Below are positions 9,027 to 17,909 of a stretch of 64,000 bases of DNA, piece by piece (the first letter of the stretch is position 1; each line of letters begins with the position of its first letter). Made by a program: the position numbers and the translations under genes. The notes under the pieces were generated by a model, which worked only from the letters and a program-made list of their open reading frames with translations, was not told the origin of the DNA and made no database searches. Source of the DNA: Beijerinckiaceae bacterium. Its GTDB lineage: Bacteria; Pseudomonadota; Alphaproteobacteria; Rhizobiales; Beijerinckiaceae. The stretch covers positions 124,001 to 188,000 of the forward strand of contig CANGJJ010000006.1 in NCBI GenBank assembly GCA_947454485.1. The letters run 5' to 3'.

Positions 9027-10219
9027 GCGTGGAAAGTCGCTGGCAAATGTTCGAGACCGCGAATGATATTGTTGAGATGCCATTCGGGCTTGCCCACTTC
9101 AATGCGCGAGACTTTACGCACCATCGCATCAAAGATGCAGTTGGCCTCCAGACGCGCCACAAATTGCCCCGCGCAATTATGTATGCCCATGCCAAAGGCC
9201 AGATGACCCACAGGATTGCGATTGGCGATGAAGCGCGTAGCCTCCGGCCAGCGGCGCTCATCGCGATTGGCCGAGCCATACATCAACAAAACCGGCGAGT
9301 CGGCGGGGATTGTGACACCCTCCACCTCGACATCGCGGCTTGTGACACGGCGCAAGAGCTGGATGGGGCTTTCCAGACGAATGCCTTCATTGAAAGCCTG
9401 CGGAATGAGCTTTGTATTGGCGCGCACCGCCTCCCATTGATCAGGGTGCTGGCCCAAAAACATGATCGTCGCGCTGATACCATTGATCGTCGTATCGAGC
9501 CCCGCCATCAAATAAGCAATCATCAAGGGGCCAGCCTGTTCGCGCGTAATATCGCCGCGATCTGCGGCTGCATAAATGGCAGCGCCCAGACTGCCCGGGC
9601 GCAAACGGCCCGGCTGTTCGAGTGATTTGATATAGGCGGTGACTTCAGGGAAGCGCCCGATGGAGCGCTTCACGCGGTCATTGTCGGGGCCAAAGAGATT
9701 GAAGCCCGCATCCGCCCAGCCCAGCAATTGGTCGCGCCCATCTTCGGGCAGGCCAATCAAATCGGCCATGACAATGAGCGGAAAGCGGCGCGAAAAATCG
9801 CGCACGGCGTCAAAGGAGCCAAGCGCCAAGACTTCATCGACCAAGGCATCGGCTTTGGCCTGAATATCAGGCTGCAATTCGCGCACGGCAACGAGCGACA
9901 GGCGCTCATTCAGAATGCTGCGGATCTTGGTGTGATAGGGCGGATCACTGGCAATGGGCGTACCTTTGCGGGTTTGGTTGCCGGGCTCGTAAAGTCCAAC
10001 GCCCTTGCCCGAAATATAAGTGACATGGTCTTCGAGCGCCTCGCGCACTTGCGTATAGCGCGGAAAGCCGAAGCACTGATGGCGGGTCAGGTAGACGACC
10101 GGCCCTGCCTCGCGCAGCATGTCATAGACCGCATAGGGGTCGCGTAGCTGATCGTCGGTGTACATATCAACGTCAAAGCTGGGAATGCCCGACAGATCGC
10201 GTGGCGTAGGCTTATTCAT
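9023..10219 (-). CDS. Cytochrome P450 monooxygenase (class I-like, soluble)
   Basis: This 398-residue soluble P450 shows the heme-binding loop FGMGIHNCAG with the thiolate Cys at 349. It has the I-helix AGLDTT with the acid-alcohol pair intact, and the K-helix E-x-x-R as EGIRLES. The ATG at 10219 follows AGGGGA at good spacing; an upstream extension to 10345 carries no P450 sequence. It heads an operon with a GMC oxidoreductase and a GGT-like protein, divergent from a TRAP transporter. No ferredoxin or ferredoxin reductase gene is nearby, so electrons must come from elsewhere. A catabolic hydroxylation is likely. Confidence 0.93.
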   Translation of the reverse strand: MNKPTPRDLSGIPSFDVDMYTDDQLRDPYAVYDMLREAGPVVYLTRHQCFGFPRYTQVREALEDHVTYISGKGVGLYEPGNQTRKGTPIASDPPYHTKIRSILNERLSLVAVRELQPDIQAKADALVDEVLALGSFDAVRDFSRRFPLIVMADLIGLPEDGRDQLLGWADAGFNLFGPDNDRVKRSIGRFPEVTAYIKSLEQPGRLRPGSLGAAIYAAADRGDITREQAGPLMIAYLMAGLDTTINGISATIMFLGQHPDQWEAVRANTKLIPQAFNEGIRLESPIQLLRRVTSRDVEVEGVTIPADSPVLLMYGSANRDERRWPEATRFIANRNPVGHLAFGMGIHNCAGQFVARLEANCIFDAMVRKVSRIEVGKPEWHLNNIIRGLEHLPATFHA

Positions 10220-10580
10220 CTCGTCCCCTGACTTGCTTGGCTGACCGCTTTCTTGAGGTGCGGTTCGAGGGCCAAAGTCACATCTGATCACAGCGCAACT
10301 TAGGCTCTTGCACCATAACTCTAGCATTGCCCCCCTGCACTGCAATGGCCTTCCTGCGCTCGTACCAAGCGAACAGGCTTGCTAAAACGTCGCAATGCAG
10401 CGAAACTCATTTGCGGTGCGGCATCACCATTTTGAGCCGCCTTGAATGCGGATTGACAGCGCCATGTTTAACAAATTGATTCCACTTGTCCTACGAATGC
10501 GGATTTACCATACTCGTCCCACAAAAGAGTCTCCGGCTCAGACGCACAGGTCTGAAAGCCGGGCCACGGAGGAAACGGGA
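10220..10580. promoter_or_regulatory. Divergent control region between the P450 operon and dctPQM
   Basis: These 361 bases hold no convincing gene. They should carry the promoters of both the P450 operon (minus) and the TRAP operon (plus). A TTGACA at 10453-10458 is a candidate -35 box for the plus strand, but the sequence 16-17 bases later (TTGATT) is a poor -10 box. I found no clear operator palindrome and no regulator gene beside it. Confidence 0.4.
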
Positions 10581-11612
10581 ATGTCTAAATCTACCATGAT
10601 GCGTCGCGCTCTTTGCGTTACGGCCCTCTCGGCCGTTATGGGGCTTTTCATTGGGGCGCAGTCACCTGCCGCCGCGCAAGCCATTACGATGAAGATCGGC
10701 ATGGTCACGATCAATGATCCGATCCATGACTTCTCCAAGCGCTTTGCCGAAGAGATCAACAAGCGCTCCAATGGCCGTATCAATGCGGAGGTCTATCCCG
10801 CTGGGCAGCTGGGCAAGGCCGCGCGCCAGATCGAAAATCTGCAGTTCGGCACGCAGGAAGTTTATGTCAGCCCGCCCGGCTTCCTCGCCGGCATCAACCC
10901 GGCCTTCACCACCGTGGATGCGCCCGGCATCTTCCGTGACATTCCCCATGCTCATGCGGTCGTCACGCAGCCTGCCTTCCGCAGCCACTTCCTTGATCTT
11001 GCCAAGAGCCGCGGCATTGTGGGCGTCTCGCTCTGGGCCTATGGCCCCACCGCTGTCGCAGCCTCAAAGCCCATCAAGACGATGGATCAGCTGAAGGGCC
11101 TCAAGGTCCGCATTCTGGCCTCCGAAATCGAGCGCTCGACTGTTGAGGCCATGGGCATGTCTGGCGTGCCGATGGATTTCACCGAAACGCTGCAGGCCAT
11201 TCAGAACGGCACGATTGATGGCACACGCACCAGCATGGTCGTCATGGGTGGCATGAAGTTCCAGAACACGGTCAAGAATGTGCTGCGCGACAATACGGGC
11301 ATCATCTTTACCGGCGCATGGGTCAGCAAGGGCTGGTTCGACAAACTGCCAAAAGATTTGCAGCAGGTCGTTCTGGATGTCGGCAGAGACCTCGACATGT
11401 TCGGCACCAAGATTTCGCAGGACTACGAACTTGCGACCGAGAAAGAATGGGCTGACGCTGGCGTCACCATCAGCAAACTCGATGCTGGCCAGCAGAAAGA
11501 GCTGTTTGCCCGCGTGTCTGGCATCGGCGACAAGCTGATGGCGAACAATCCGCGCACAGCTGAGACCTGGAAGCTGCTGCAGGCTGCTTTGAAGGCCGTC
11601 GACGCGAAGTAA
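10581..11612 (+). CDS. dctP: TRAP transporter solute-binding protein, DctP family
   Basis: This 343-residue periplasmic receptor delivers an organic acid to the DctQM membrane complex. A cleavable leader (MMRRALCVTALSAVMGLF to AAAQA) is followed by the DctP fold. Typical blocks are RINAEVYPAGQLG, KTMDQLKGLKVR with the ligand-binding Arg in KVR, and GTIDGTRTS. The ATG at 10581 has GGAGGAAAC just upstream. The gene is first in a complete dctP-dctQ-dctM operon. Being divergent from the P450-GMC-GGT operon hints that it imports that pathway's substrate. Ligand identity is not deducible, although TRAP ligands are generally carboxylates. Confidence 0.93.
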   Translation: MSKSTMMRRALCVTALSAVMGLFIGAQSPAAAQAITMKIGMVTINDPIHDFSKRFAEEINKRSNGRINAEVYPAGQLGKAARQIENLQFGTQEVYVSPPGFLAGINPAFTTVDAPGIFRDIPHAHAVVTQPAFRSHFLDLAKSRGIVGVSLWAYGPTAVAASKPIKTMDQLKGLKVRILASEIERSTVEAMGMSGVPMDFTETLQAIQNGTIDGTRTSMVVMGGMKFQNTVKNVLRDNTGIIFTGAWVSKGWFDKLPKDLQQVVLDVGRDLDMFGTKISQDYELATEKEWADAGVTISKLDAGQQKELFARVSGIGDKLMANNPRTAETWKLLQAALKAVDAK

Positions 11613-11672
11613 ACTTCATCTTGAGGTCGCCACTGCGAAAGCCGTGGCGACCATTTTGTCTGGACACAGATT

Positions 11673-12209
11673 ATGAATGACACCGCACAGACGGCCCCCG
11701 CCCCAAAACCGCAGATTGAGCGGTTCGGCGACAAGCTCAGCTATATTTGCAACTTTGCTGCCGCCATCGGGCTCATTGCCATCACCATTGTGAACGGCAT
11801 CAATGTGAGTGCGCGCTACTTCTTCGACTTCGCCTTTCCATGGGCCGAAGAGCTGATGCAATTCATCATGATCGCGATGATCTTTGCCGGCTGTGTCACC
11901 ATCACCTGGCGTCAGCTACATATTCGCATTGACCTGCTGCTTGAATCTTTCTCGCCCAAGCTGCGCCGAATCGTAAATGGCGCCGTCGCTTTGGTGAGCA
12001 TTGCCGCAATCCTCTATATCGATCAGGCAAGCTTTTCCATTGTGGAGAAACTCTATCAATTCGAGCAAGCGAGCCTTGCTTTGGAGATCCCGCTCTGGAT
12101 CCCGCAAATCTTTGTTGCTGGCGGCTTGTTGATGATGGCGGTGCTGATCTTTGTGCGCACTGCCCTTTCTTTCCTGCGCAGTCCCTCCGCTGATCAAGGT
12201 CACATCTGA
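11673..12209 (+). CDS. dctQ: TRAP transporter small membrane subunit, DctQ family
   Basis: This 178-residue protein has four predicted membrane helices: about residues 24-45, 55-75, 95-115 and 140-165. The family signature ARYFFDFAFPWAEEL falls after the first helix. It pairs with DctM to form the sodium-driven permease. It lies between dctP (60-base gap) and dctM (1-base gap), the standard operon order. The length is normal for DctQ. Confidence 0.92.
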   Translation: MNDTAQTAPAPKPQIERFGDKLSYICNFAAAIGLIAITIVNGINVSARYFFDFAFPWAEELMQFIMIAMIFAGCVTITWRQLHIRIDLLLESFSPKLRRIVNGAVALVSIAAILYIDQASFSIVEKLYQFEQASLALEIPLWIPQIFVAGGLLMMAVLIFVRTALSFLRSPSADQGHI

Positions 12210-12210
12210 T

Positions 12211-13491
12211 ATGACTGCTGCATTCGCACTTGCCCTTCCGGTTCTTCTGCTCGCATTCGGTCAGCCGATCTTCCTCGTCTTTCTGACGGCCGCCGTCGTC
12301 TTCGCCTTTGCCTTCCTGCCCATGATTCCGCCCGAGGCATTGCATACGGCGGTCTTTGGCAGTCTCGATAATTTCGCACTGCTTGCTGTGCCGCTCTTCA
12401 TCTATGCGGGCGACATTATGGCGCGCGGCGGCATCGCCAAACGCATCATCGAGCTCATCATGACGATTGTGGGCCGTATTCGCGGCTCACTCGCGGTTGC
12501 CACCATCGCATCGGCCTCAGCTTTTGGCGCCATGTCGGGCTCAAGCGTGGCTTGCGTAGCAGCCATTGGCAAACTCACCCTGCCCTCGCTCGAAAAGGCA
12601 GGCTATGGCCGCACCTTCTCAGTGAGCATGATTACCGCGACCGGCGTGATTGACGCGATCATTCCGCCCTCAATCCCGATGATTATCTATGCGGTCACTG
12701 CGCAGCAGCCGGTCAATCTCCTTTTCACCGCAGGCATTCTGCCCGGCATTCTCGTCGCCATGGCTCTCTCGGCCTATGTGATGGTACGCGCCCATGTGCA
12801 GGTCATTCCGCTGGGCGAGCCCATGCAGCGCGCGGTCGTTTGGGCCGCCTTCAAAAATTCAATCTGGGCGCTCTTTGCTCCCGTCGTCATTCTGGGCGGC
12901 ATTTATGGCGGCATCTTCACCGCCACAGAAGCGGCCGGCATCGCCTGCATCTATGCCATCGTTGTCTCAGTCTTCATCTACCGCGAATTGTCGTGGAAGG
13001 AGCTGTGGGACATTACGATGGAGTCCTCTGCTCTGGTTGGTCAGATCATGATCATCGTGGCGGCAGCGGGCGCCTATTCCTGGCTCATCACCACCAGCGG
13101 CTTCCCGGCCAAGCTCGTCGCCTTTGTCGATGGGCTGGGCCTTGCCACCTGGTCCTTGCTACTCGTCATCAATATCATGCTGCTCTTCGTGGGCAGTGTG
13201 CTCGAGCCGCCTGCCGCCATCCTGCTGCTGACGCCTTTGCTGACGCCCATCGCGAACAAAGCGGGCATTGATCCCATTCACTTCGGCTTGATCGTCTGCG
13301 TCAATCTGGCGGTAGGCATGTTCATGCCGCCCTTCGGGCTGAACCTCTTCGCATCCAATGCGCTGTTCAGAACGCCGCTCCCCTCGCTCTATCGCGGCGT
13401 CACGCCCTTCCTCATCATCTATATGGGCCTGCTGGTGCTGATCACTTATGTGCCAGCCATCACACTCTGGCCCCTGCAGATGATGCGCTAG
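12211..13491 (+). CDS. dctM: TRAP transporter large permease subunit, DctM family
   Basis: This 426-residue, very hydrophobic protein has about 12 membrane helices. It carries family blocks PLFIYAGDIMARGGIAKR, SAFGAMSGSSVA and PPSIPMIIYAV. It forms the ion-coupled transport channel with DctQ. The ATG at 12211 begins one base after the dctQ stop, while an upstream in-frame start would overlap dctQ heavily. Its TAG stop shares the tetranucleotide CTAG with the stop of the convergent ABC permease gene, leaving no intergenic space. Confidence 0.94.
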   Translation: MTAAFALALPVLLLAFGQPIFLVFLTAAVVFAFAFLPMIPPEALHTAVFGSLDNFALLAVPLFIYAGDIMARGGIAKRIIELIMTIVGRIRGSLAVATIASASAFGAMSGSSVACVAAIGKLTLPSLEKAGYGRTFSVSMITATGVIDAIIPPSIPMIIYAVTAQQPVNLLFTAGILPGILVAMALSAYVMVRAHVQVIPLGEPMQRAVVWAAFKNSIWALFAPVVILGGIYGGIFTATEAAGIACIYAIVVSVFIYRELSWKELWDITMESSALVGQIMIIVAAAGAYSWLITTSGFPAKLVAFVDGLGLATWSLLLVINIMLLFVGSVLEPPAAILLLTPLLTPIANKAGIDPIHFGLIVCVNLAVGMFMPPFGLNLFASNALFRTPLPSLYRGVTPFLIIYMGLLVLITYVPAITLWPLQMMR

Positions 13492-14270
13492 CTCTTCCAG
13501 CGTGAGAAATGTGTCTCGGCGCGTCTGACCATTTCATTCAAGGCAATCGCCATAACGGCGAGAACCGAGATGAGCCCCAGAAGACGCGTCGGGTCAAAAG
13601 ACTGAGTGAACATGCTGGTGAAATGGCCAATGCCTGCGGTTGAGACATAAAGCTCAGCCAGCAAAACTCCCAGCAATACGCCCGTCATGCCAAGCCGCAG
13701 ACCCGCAAAGAAGCTCGGGATCATATGCGGGAAAATCACATAGCGCAGAATATGCCAGCGGCTCGCCCCCATGGAGCGCGCGCTCGTCATGAGCACGGGT
13801 TTGAGATTTTGCACACCTGCCACAATGGTCAGGATGATCGGGAACATGCCATGCGTCACGCCAAAAGCGATCTTGGAGGGCGCACCGATGCCAAAATACA
13901 GAATGAAGAGCGGCAGGATCGTGATCTGCGGAATTCCATAGAGGAGCAAAATGATCGGCATGAAAGAGCGGCGCGCGAAAGTCCCAAGCCCGACCGACAA
14001 GCCTATGACAAGGCCTATGACAACGGAGATCGCAAAGGCAATCGAGAGTTCAAACAGGGTCAGCCACAACGCATCAGGCACACCTTTGGTACCAAAAACG
14101 CGACCGATTTCCCCATAAACGCGGCTCGGCGGCGACAAGAACATTTTGTCGACAAAGAAGCGCGCAGCGATCTCCCAGGCCAGAAAGAACAGACCCAGCG
14201 TCAGCAGCTGTGACCAGCGCGGATGCTTTTGCATGAAGCTCAAAATGGGACGAGGGCCTGTCATCGCCAT
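13488..14270 (-). CDS. ABC transporter permease, NitT/TauT (SsuC) family, second of two
   Basis: This 260-residue membrane protein has about six helices. The EAA loop has the form ARSMGASRWHILRYVIFP, the contact site for the ATPase. It overlaps the upstream permease gene by 10 bases, so the two are co-translated. Classical members of this family form homodimers from one gene; two unequal permease genes with a single ATPase imply a heterodimeric channel. The same arrangement recurs at 30222-31759. The substrate is presumably the ligand of the two binding proteins encoded upstream (15906-17833). Confidence 0.92.
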   Translation of the reverse strand: MAMTGPRPILSFMQKHPRWSQLLTLGLFFLAWEIAARFFVDKMFLSPPSRVYGEIGRVFGTKGVPDALWLTLFELSIAFAISVVIGLVIGLSVGLGTFARRSFMPIILLLYGIPQITILPLFILYFGIGAPSKIAFGVTHGMFPIILTIVAGVQNLKPVLMTSARSMGASRWHILRYVIFPHMIPSFFAGLRLGMTGVLLGVLLAELYVSTAGIGHFTSMFTQSFDPTRLLGLISVLAVMAIALNEMVRRAETHFSRWKS

Positions 14271-15049
14271 GACGTGCCTTTCTTCTCAAGCCAGGAGACG
14301 AGTTGATTGAGCGTGGCGGCTATGCCGATGACAAAGACGATATAGGCAAACATGCGCGCCATCTCCATCGCCTCAGCCAGATGCACGATGCGATGTCCCA
14401 AGCCCGCAAGAGACGCAATCGTCTCGCTACCAATGATCGAGAAGAGCGCAACGGTGAAGCCCATGCGCAGACCCGTCAGGATCACAGGGAAGGCCCCGGG
14501 GACGAGAACATAGCGCACCAACATAGTGGGGCTGGCACCCATCGAGCGCGCGGCCGTTACATAGACTTTCTCAACACTGATAAAGCCCGCAATCGTATTC
14601 AGTACGATGGGAAAGAAACTGATCGTGGCGCCCAGAGCGATCTTGGAGGGCGCACCCAGACCGAAGAACAAAACATAGAGCGGCAAAAACAGAATGATCG
14701 GCACCGCATAGACAGCGGCGATCAAAGGTTCAAAAACCTTCACCAGCGCTGGCGACAGACTGACCAGAAAACCGATGATGAGACCCAGCGAAAGGGAGAT
14801 GGCAAAGGCTGCACCCAGCTCGCTCAAGGTCAAAACGAGATCAGGCCAGAACTCGCCAGAACGCAAAATATCTGCCAGCTCAACGAAGACGAGCTGCGGT
14901 TTGGGCAACAGAAGCGGATTGACGCCCCAATGGTTCGTGGCGAAATACCATAGGCCACCCAGCGCCACGACGAAGGAGAGCTGCACCGCACGGCTCGCCA
15001 TTTTTTCGCGCTTGGTAGCTGGCAGGATCGAGCCGTGAAAACCGCTCAT
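14261..15049 (-). CDS. ABC transporter permease, NitT/TauT (SsuC) family, first of two
   Basis: This 262-residue integral membrane protein has a SsuC/TauC-like fold and the EAA loop TAARSMGASPTMLVRYVLVP. It follows the ATPase gene with a one-base TGATG overlap and precedes the second permease with a 10-base overlap. It is clearly homologous to its neighbour but divergent enough for an asymmetric dimer. The likely role is uptake of a small organic solute, consistent with the NMT1-type binding proteins of this operon. Confidence 0.92.
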   Translation of the reverse strand: MSGFHGSILPATKREKMASRAVQLSFVVALGGLWYFATNHWGVNPLLLPKPQLVFVELADILRSGEFWPDLVLTLSELGAAFAISLSLGLIIGFLVSLSPALVKVFEPLIAAVYAVPIILFLPLYVLFFGLGAPSKIALGATISFFPIVLNTIAGFISVEKVYVTAARSMGASPTMLVRYVLVPGAFPVILTGLRMGFTVALFSIIGSETIASLAGLGHRIVHLAEAMEMARMFAYIVFVIGIAATLNQLVSWLEKKGTSWR

Positions 15050-15882
15050 CAGAAGCCCCCGCCCCGCGAGCCAAGATCAACTGTCTTGCGGATCTCGTCA
15101 TGGAGGAGATCGTAAAGCTCATTGCGCAGACGCGTGAACTTCTCTGCCGTCATGAAAGAGGGCTTGCGCGGATGGGCTTCATCCACATTGATCACTTGCT
15201 TGATACGGCCCGGACGCGCGGAGAAGACGGCCACGCGATCAGCCAGAAAGACTGCTTCGCCCAGACTATGGGTCACAAAGATGATCGTCTTGCGTGTGCG
15301 CGACAAGAGAACCGACAGATCTTCGCCCAGCACCATGCGTGTCTGCTCATCCAACGCACCGAAGGGCTCGTCCATCAACAAGACCGGCGTATCAAGACTC
15401 AAAGCGCGGGCAAGCGCCGCGCGTTGACGCATACCACCTGACAATTGACCGGGATAATGATTGGCAAATTCCATCAGGCCGACAGCCTTCAGGCTTTGCT
15501 GCGCGCGGTCTTCATGTTCGCTCTTGGCGACACCCTGAAACAACATGCCAAGGCGAATATTTTCGATGATCGTATTCCAGGGAAAGAGCGCGTTCTCCTG
15601 AAACACATAAGCGATCTCATGCGGCATCGGCCCGTCAACACGCTTGCCGCAGACATCAACGTGACCTTGCGCGGGATTGAGCAAGCCGCCAATCACATTC
15701 AGCAAAGTGCTTTTGCCACAACCCGACGGGCCAATCAGCGCAAGCAATTCACCACGATAAATATCCATCGTGGTTTCTTGCAGCGCCTTGACATGTTTGG
15801 CATCACCGCTCTCGCCAAAATGATGCGCCACGCCGTGAATGCTCACCGCGACTTGATCGACTGTCTGATTTTGCATGGACAC
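15049..15882 (-). CDS. ABC transporter ATP-binding protein, NitT/TauT (SsuB) family
   Basis: This 277-residue ATPase has Walker [10 protein letters not shown], the Q-loop [10 protein letters not shown], the signature LSGGMRQR, Walker B VLLMDEP and the switch histidine in VTHSL. A GTG at 15882 is used here; an ATG at 15876 is nearly as good and neither ribosome site is strong. It energises the two adjacent permeases. It is strikingly similar to the ATPase at 29428-30225, sharing LGEDLS, KTI-FVTHSL, AVF-ADR and a C-terminal LL-DEIRK block. The two cassettes are therefore probably paralogous. Confidence 0.94.
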   Translation of the reverse strand: MSMQNQTVDQVAVSIHGVAHHFGESGDAKHVKALQETTMDIYRGELLALIGPSGCGKSTLLNVIGGLLNPAQGHVDVCGKRVDGPMPHEIAYVFQENALFPWNTIIENIRLGMLFQGVAKSEHEDRAQQSLKAVGLMEFANHYPGQLSGGMRQRAALARALSLDTPVLLMDEPFGALDEQTRMVLGEDLSVLLSRTRKTIIFVTHSLGEAVFLADRVAVFSARPGRIKQVINVDEAHPRKPSFMTAEKFTRLRNELYDLLHDEIRKTVDLGSRGGGF

Positions 15883-15905
15883 GTCAGTTCATTCCAATCC
15901 GTCGC

Positions 15906-16868
15906 TCACTTCGGCAGCATGGCTTCCGTGAAGAGCTTGGTCATGTCGGTTTCGGTCTTCAAGATTTCCAGCTCGACGAGCGAGCGCGACAAAAGAGACA
16001 GAGCTTTGTCATCGAATTTGCCAGTATCCGAGAACATCGGCATCAATTCGTCATAAACCTGGGCGGTGATCTCCTCGTCCTTGTCGGTGACCTCGGCGGC
16101 AATTTTCACCGTCTCCGCCTTATTGTTGCGCATGAAGCGGATTGTCTCAAACCAACCTTCGAGGAAAGCCTTCACCGCAGCCGGCTTCTCGGCAATGATC
16201 TTGTCGGTGCCGAAGATCACATGGATGTGGAAATCTTTGATATCCGTGAAGCGCACGAGAATGCGCCCCTCACCCAGCTTCACCAGCTGCAGCGCATTGC
16301 CAATATCCATGATCGCGCCATCAATATCGCCGCGCTTCATGGCAGCAATCTGCCCGGGCATCGCTCCCATGGGCTTAATGTCGATTCCCTTCGGTCCCCA
16401 ACCCTGACGACGCGCGGTTTCGCTGACAAGGAAATAAGTGAGCGAGCCCGGCGTGGAGACGCTGATCTTCTTGTCTTTCAAATCAGCAACAGTCTTGGGA
16501 CCATCTGGGCGCACGACAATGGCGAGCAGCAAAGGGGGACCCGCCATAGCTGCAACGCCTTTCACAGGCGAGCCCTTGGCGATGAAGCCAAGGCCGGGGC
16601 CAGAGCCCAGCATCAAATCAACACCGCCAGCAGCAGCAGCCTGCTGCATCTTCGCGTCGCCTGCAAAGGCGATGGATTCCACATCGAGCCCGCGCGATTT
16701 GAAGAAGCCCTTGCGCATACCAATATCGAGCGGCACGAAAGAGAAAGCCTCCGGCACTGCCTTGCCGACGCGCAAAGGCGTTTGCGCCTGTGCGCTGGCA
16801 AGAGTGAGCGCTGCACCGAGCAGCGCACCCATGGCACAGGTCAGAACATTGCGAATGGAATGGGCCAT
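15906..16868 (-). CDS. NMT1/SsuA-type ABC substrate-binding protein (copy 2 of a tandem pair)
   Basis: This 320-residue exported receptor has leader MAHSIRNVLTCAMGALLGAA ending near ASAQA. The mature part has FVPLDIGMRKGFFKSRGLDVE and GDAKMQQAAAAGGVDLMLGSG, typical of nitrate/taurine/thiamine-precursor binding proteins. The ATG at 16868 is preferred over 16883 because AAGGAGG lies six bases before it. It is a tandem paralogue of 16880-17833, sharing the pattern VGKA--EAFSFVP-DIG and a closing MTKL-TE-LLPK. Two receptors for one channel suggest either broad specificity or two related ligands. Confidence 0.9.
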   Translation of the reverse strand: MAHSIRNVLTCAMGALLGAALTLASAQAQTPLRVGKAVPEAFSFVPLDIGMRKGFFKSRGLDVESIAFAGDAKMQQAAAAGGVDLMLGSGPGLGFIAKGSPVKGVAAMAGPPLLLAIVVRPDGPKTVADLKDKKISVSTPGSLTYFLVSETARRQGWGPKGIDIKPMGAMPGQIAAMKRGDIDGAIMDIGNALQLVKLGEGRILVRFTDIKDFHIHVIFGTDKIIAEKPAAVKAFLEGWFETIRFMRNNKAETVKIAAEVTDKDEEITAQVYDELMPMFSDTGKFDDKALSLLSRSLVELEILKTETDMTKLFTEAMLPK

Positions 16869-16879
16869 GCGTGCCTCCT

Positions 16880-17833
16880 TCATTTCGGGAGCAGAGTTTC
16901 GGTATAGAGCTTGGTCATGTCAGGCTCAGTGGGCAATGTCTTCAGCTCGACAAACGACTTTGCCAAAACATCAAGTGCTTTGGGATTAAATCGCCCGTCA
17001 TTGGAGAACATCGGCATCAGCTCATCATAAATAGCAGACGCGAGCTCAACATCGGTTCCCATCACCTCAGCGGCGATCTCGATGGTCTTGGCCTTGTTGG
17101 TGCGCATGAAGGCAATGGTTTCGAACCAGCCCTCAATGAATGAGGTTACAGCTTTGGGCTTGTCGGCAATCACCTTGTTGGTGGCGAACATCACATGGAC
17201 GTGGAAATCACCAACCGCATCGCCAAAGCGCGCCAGAATGCGCCCTTCACCCGACTTCACATAATTGAGCGCTGTCGCAATATCGACGACTGCCCCATCA
17301 ATGCCTTTGGATTTCACGGCCGCAAGGCGCGCGGCATTCTCGCCAATGCCAACGACCTTGATCGCGCCAAGGCCCCAGCCTTGTTTCACCGCGATCTGAT
17401 TGACGAGCCATTGTGTGACGGAGCCTACGCCCGACACACCGATCGTCTTACCATTCAGATCAGCTGGATTTTGAATCGTCGTGCCATTGGGAACGATGAG
17501 GGCGAACAAAAGAGGCGGGCCTGCAAAAGCTGCCACAGCTTTGATCGGTGCACCTTTGACGATGAAGGCCATGCCCGGACCAGAGGCGAGCGACAGATCA
17601 ATCGCATCAGCCGCCATAGCCTGCTGCAAACGTGCATCGCCTGAGAAGCTTGCGATCTCGACATTCAGATTGCGCTTTTTGAAAAAGCCCATCTGCACGC
17701 CAATATCGACAGGGACGAAGGAGAAAGCCTCACGCCCAGCCTTGCCAACGCGCAACAAATCTTGCGCAAGCGCGCAAGATGACATCAGCCCGATGGCTAA
17801 AAGAGTGGCGCATGCACGACGCATCAGATTCAT
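16880..17833 (-). CDS. NMT1/SsuA-type ABC substrate-binding protein (copy 1 of a tandem pair)
   Basis: This 317-residue receptor has a short leader (MNLMRRACATLLAIGLM to CALAQ). The fold matches its tandem partner, with SFVPVDIGVQMGFFKKRNLNVE and GDARLQQAMAADAIDLSLASG. A GGGAGG element five to six bases before the ATG at 17833 supports the start. It lies 76 bases downstream of hyuB and upstream of the second receptor, so hydantoinase-type enzymes, receptors and transporter likely form one transcript. A third relative with the same GDAR-QQAM-ADAID block is at 34691. Confidence 0.9.
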   Translation of the reverse strand: MNLMRRACATLLAIGLMSSCALAQDLLRVGKAGREAFSFVPVDIGVQMGFFKKRNLNVEIASFSGDARLQQAMAADAIDLSLASGPGMAFIVKGAPIKAVAAFAGPPLLFALIVPNGTTIQNPADLNGKTIGVSGVGSVTQWLVNQIAVKQGWGLGAIKVVGIGENAARLAAVKSKGIDGAVVDIATALNYVKSGEGRILARFGDAVGDFHVHVMFATNKVIADKPKAVTSFIEGWFETIAFMRTNKAKTIEIAAEVMGTDVELASAIYDELMPMFSNDGRFNPKALDVLAKSFVELKTLPTEPDMTKLYTETLLPK

Positions 17834-17909
17834 CGCGACCTCCCTGCTCGCCCGAAGGCGACTGCCGCGCGGGTTAACCCCGCTGCGGCGTCTTGTTATG
17901 AGCCTCAGC

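Noticed and set aside
10453-10481. TTGACA as a promoter for dctPQM
   Set aside because: The matching -10 position is poor (TTGATT), so I mention it but do not call a promoter.
13488-13491. Shared CTAG at the convergent stops of dctM and an ABC permease as a possible regulatory site
   Set aside because: Four bases shared by two stop codons simply reflect gene packing; no dyad or terminator surrounds it.
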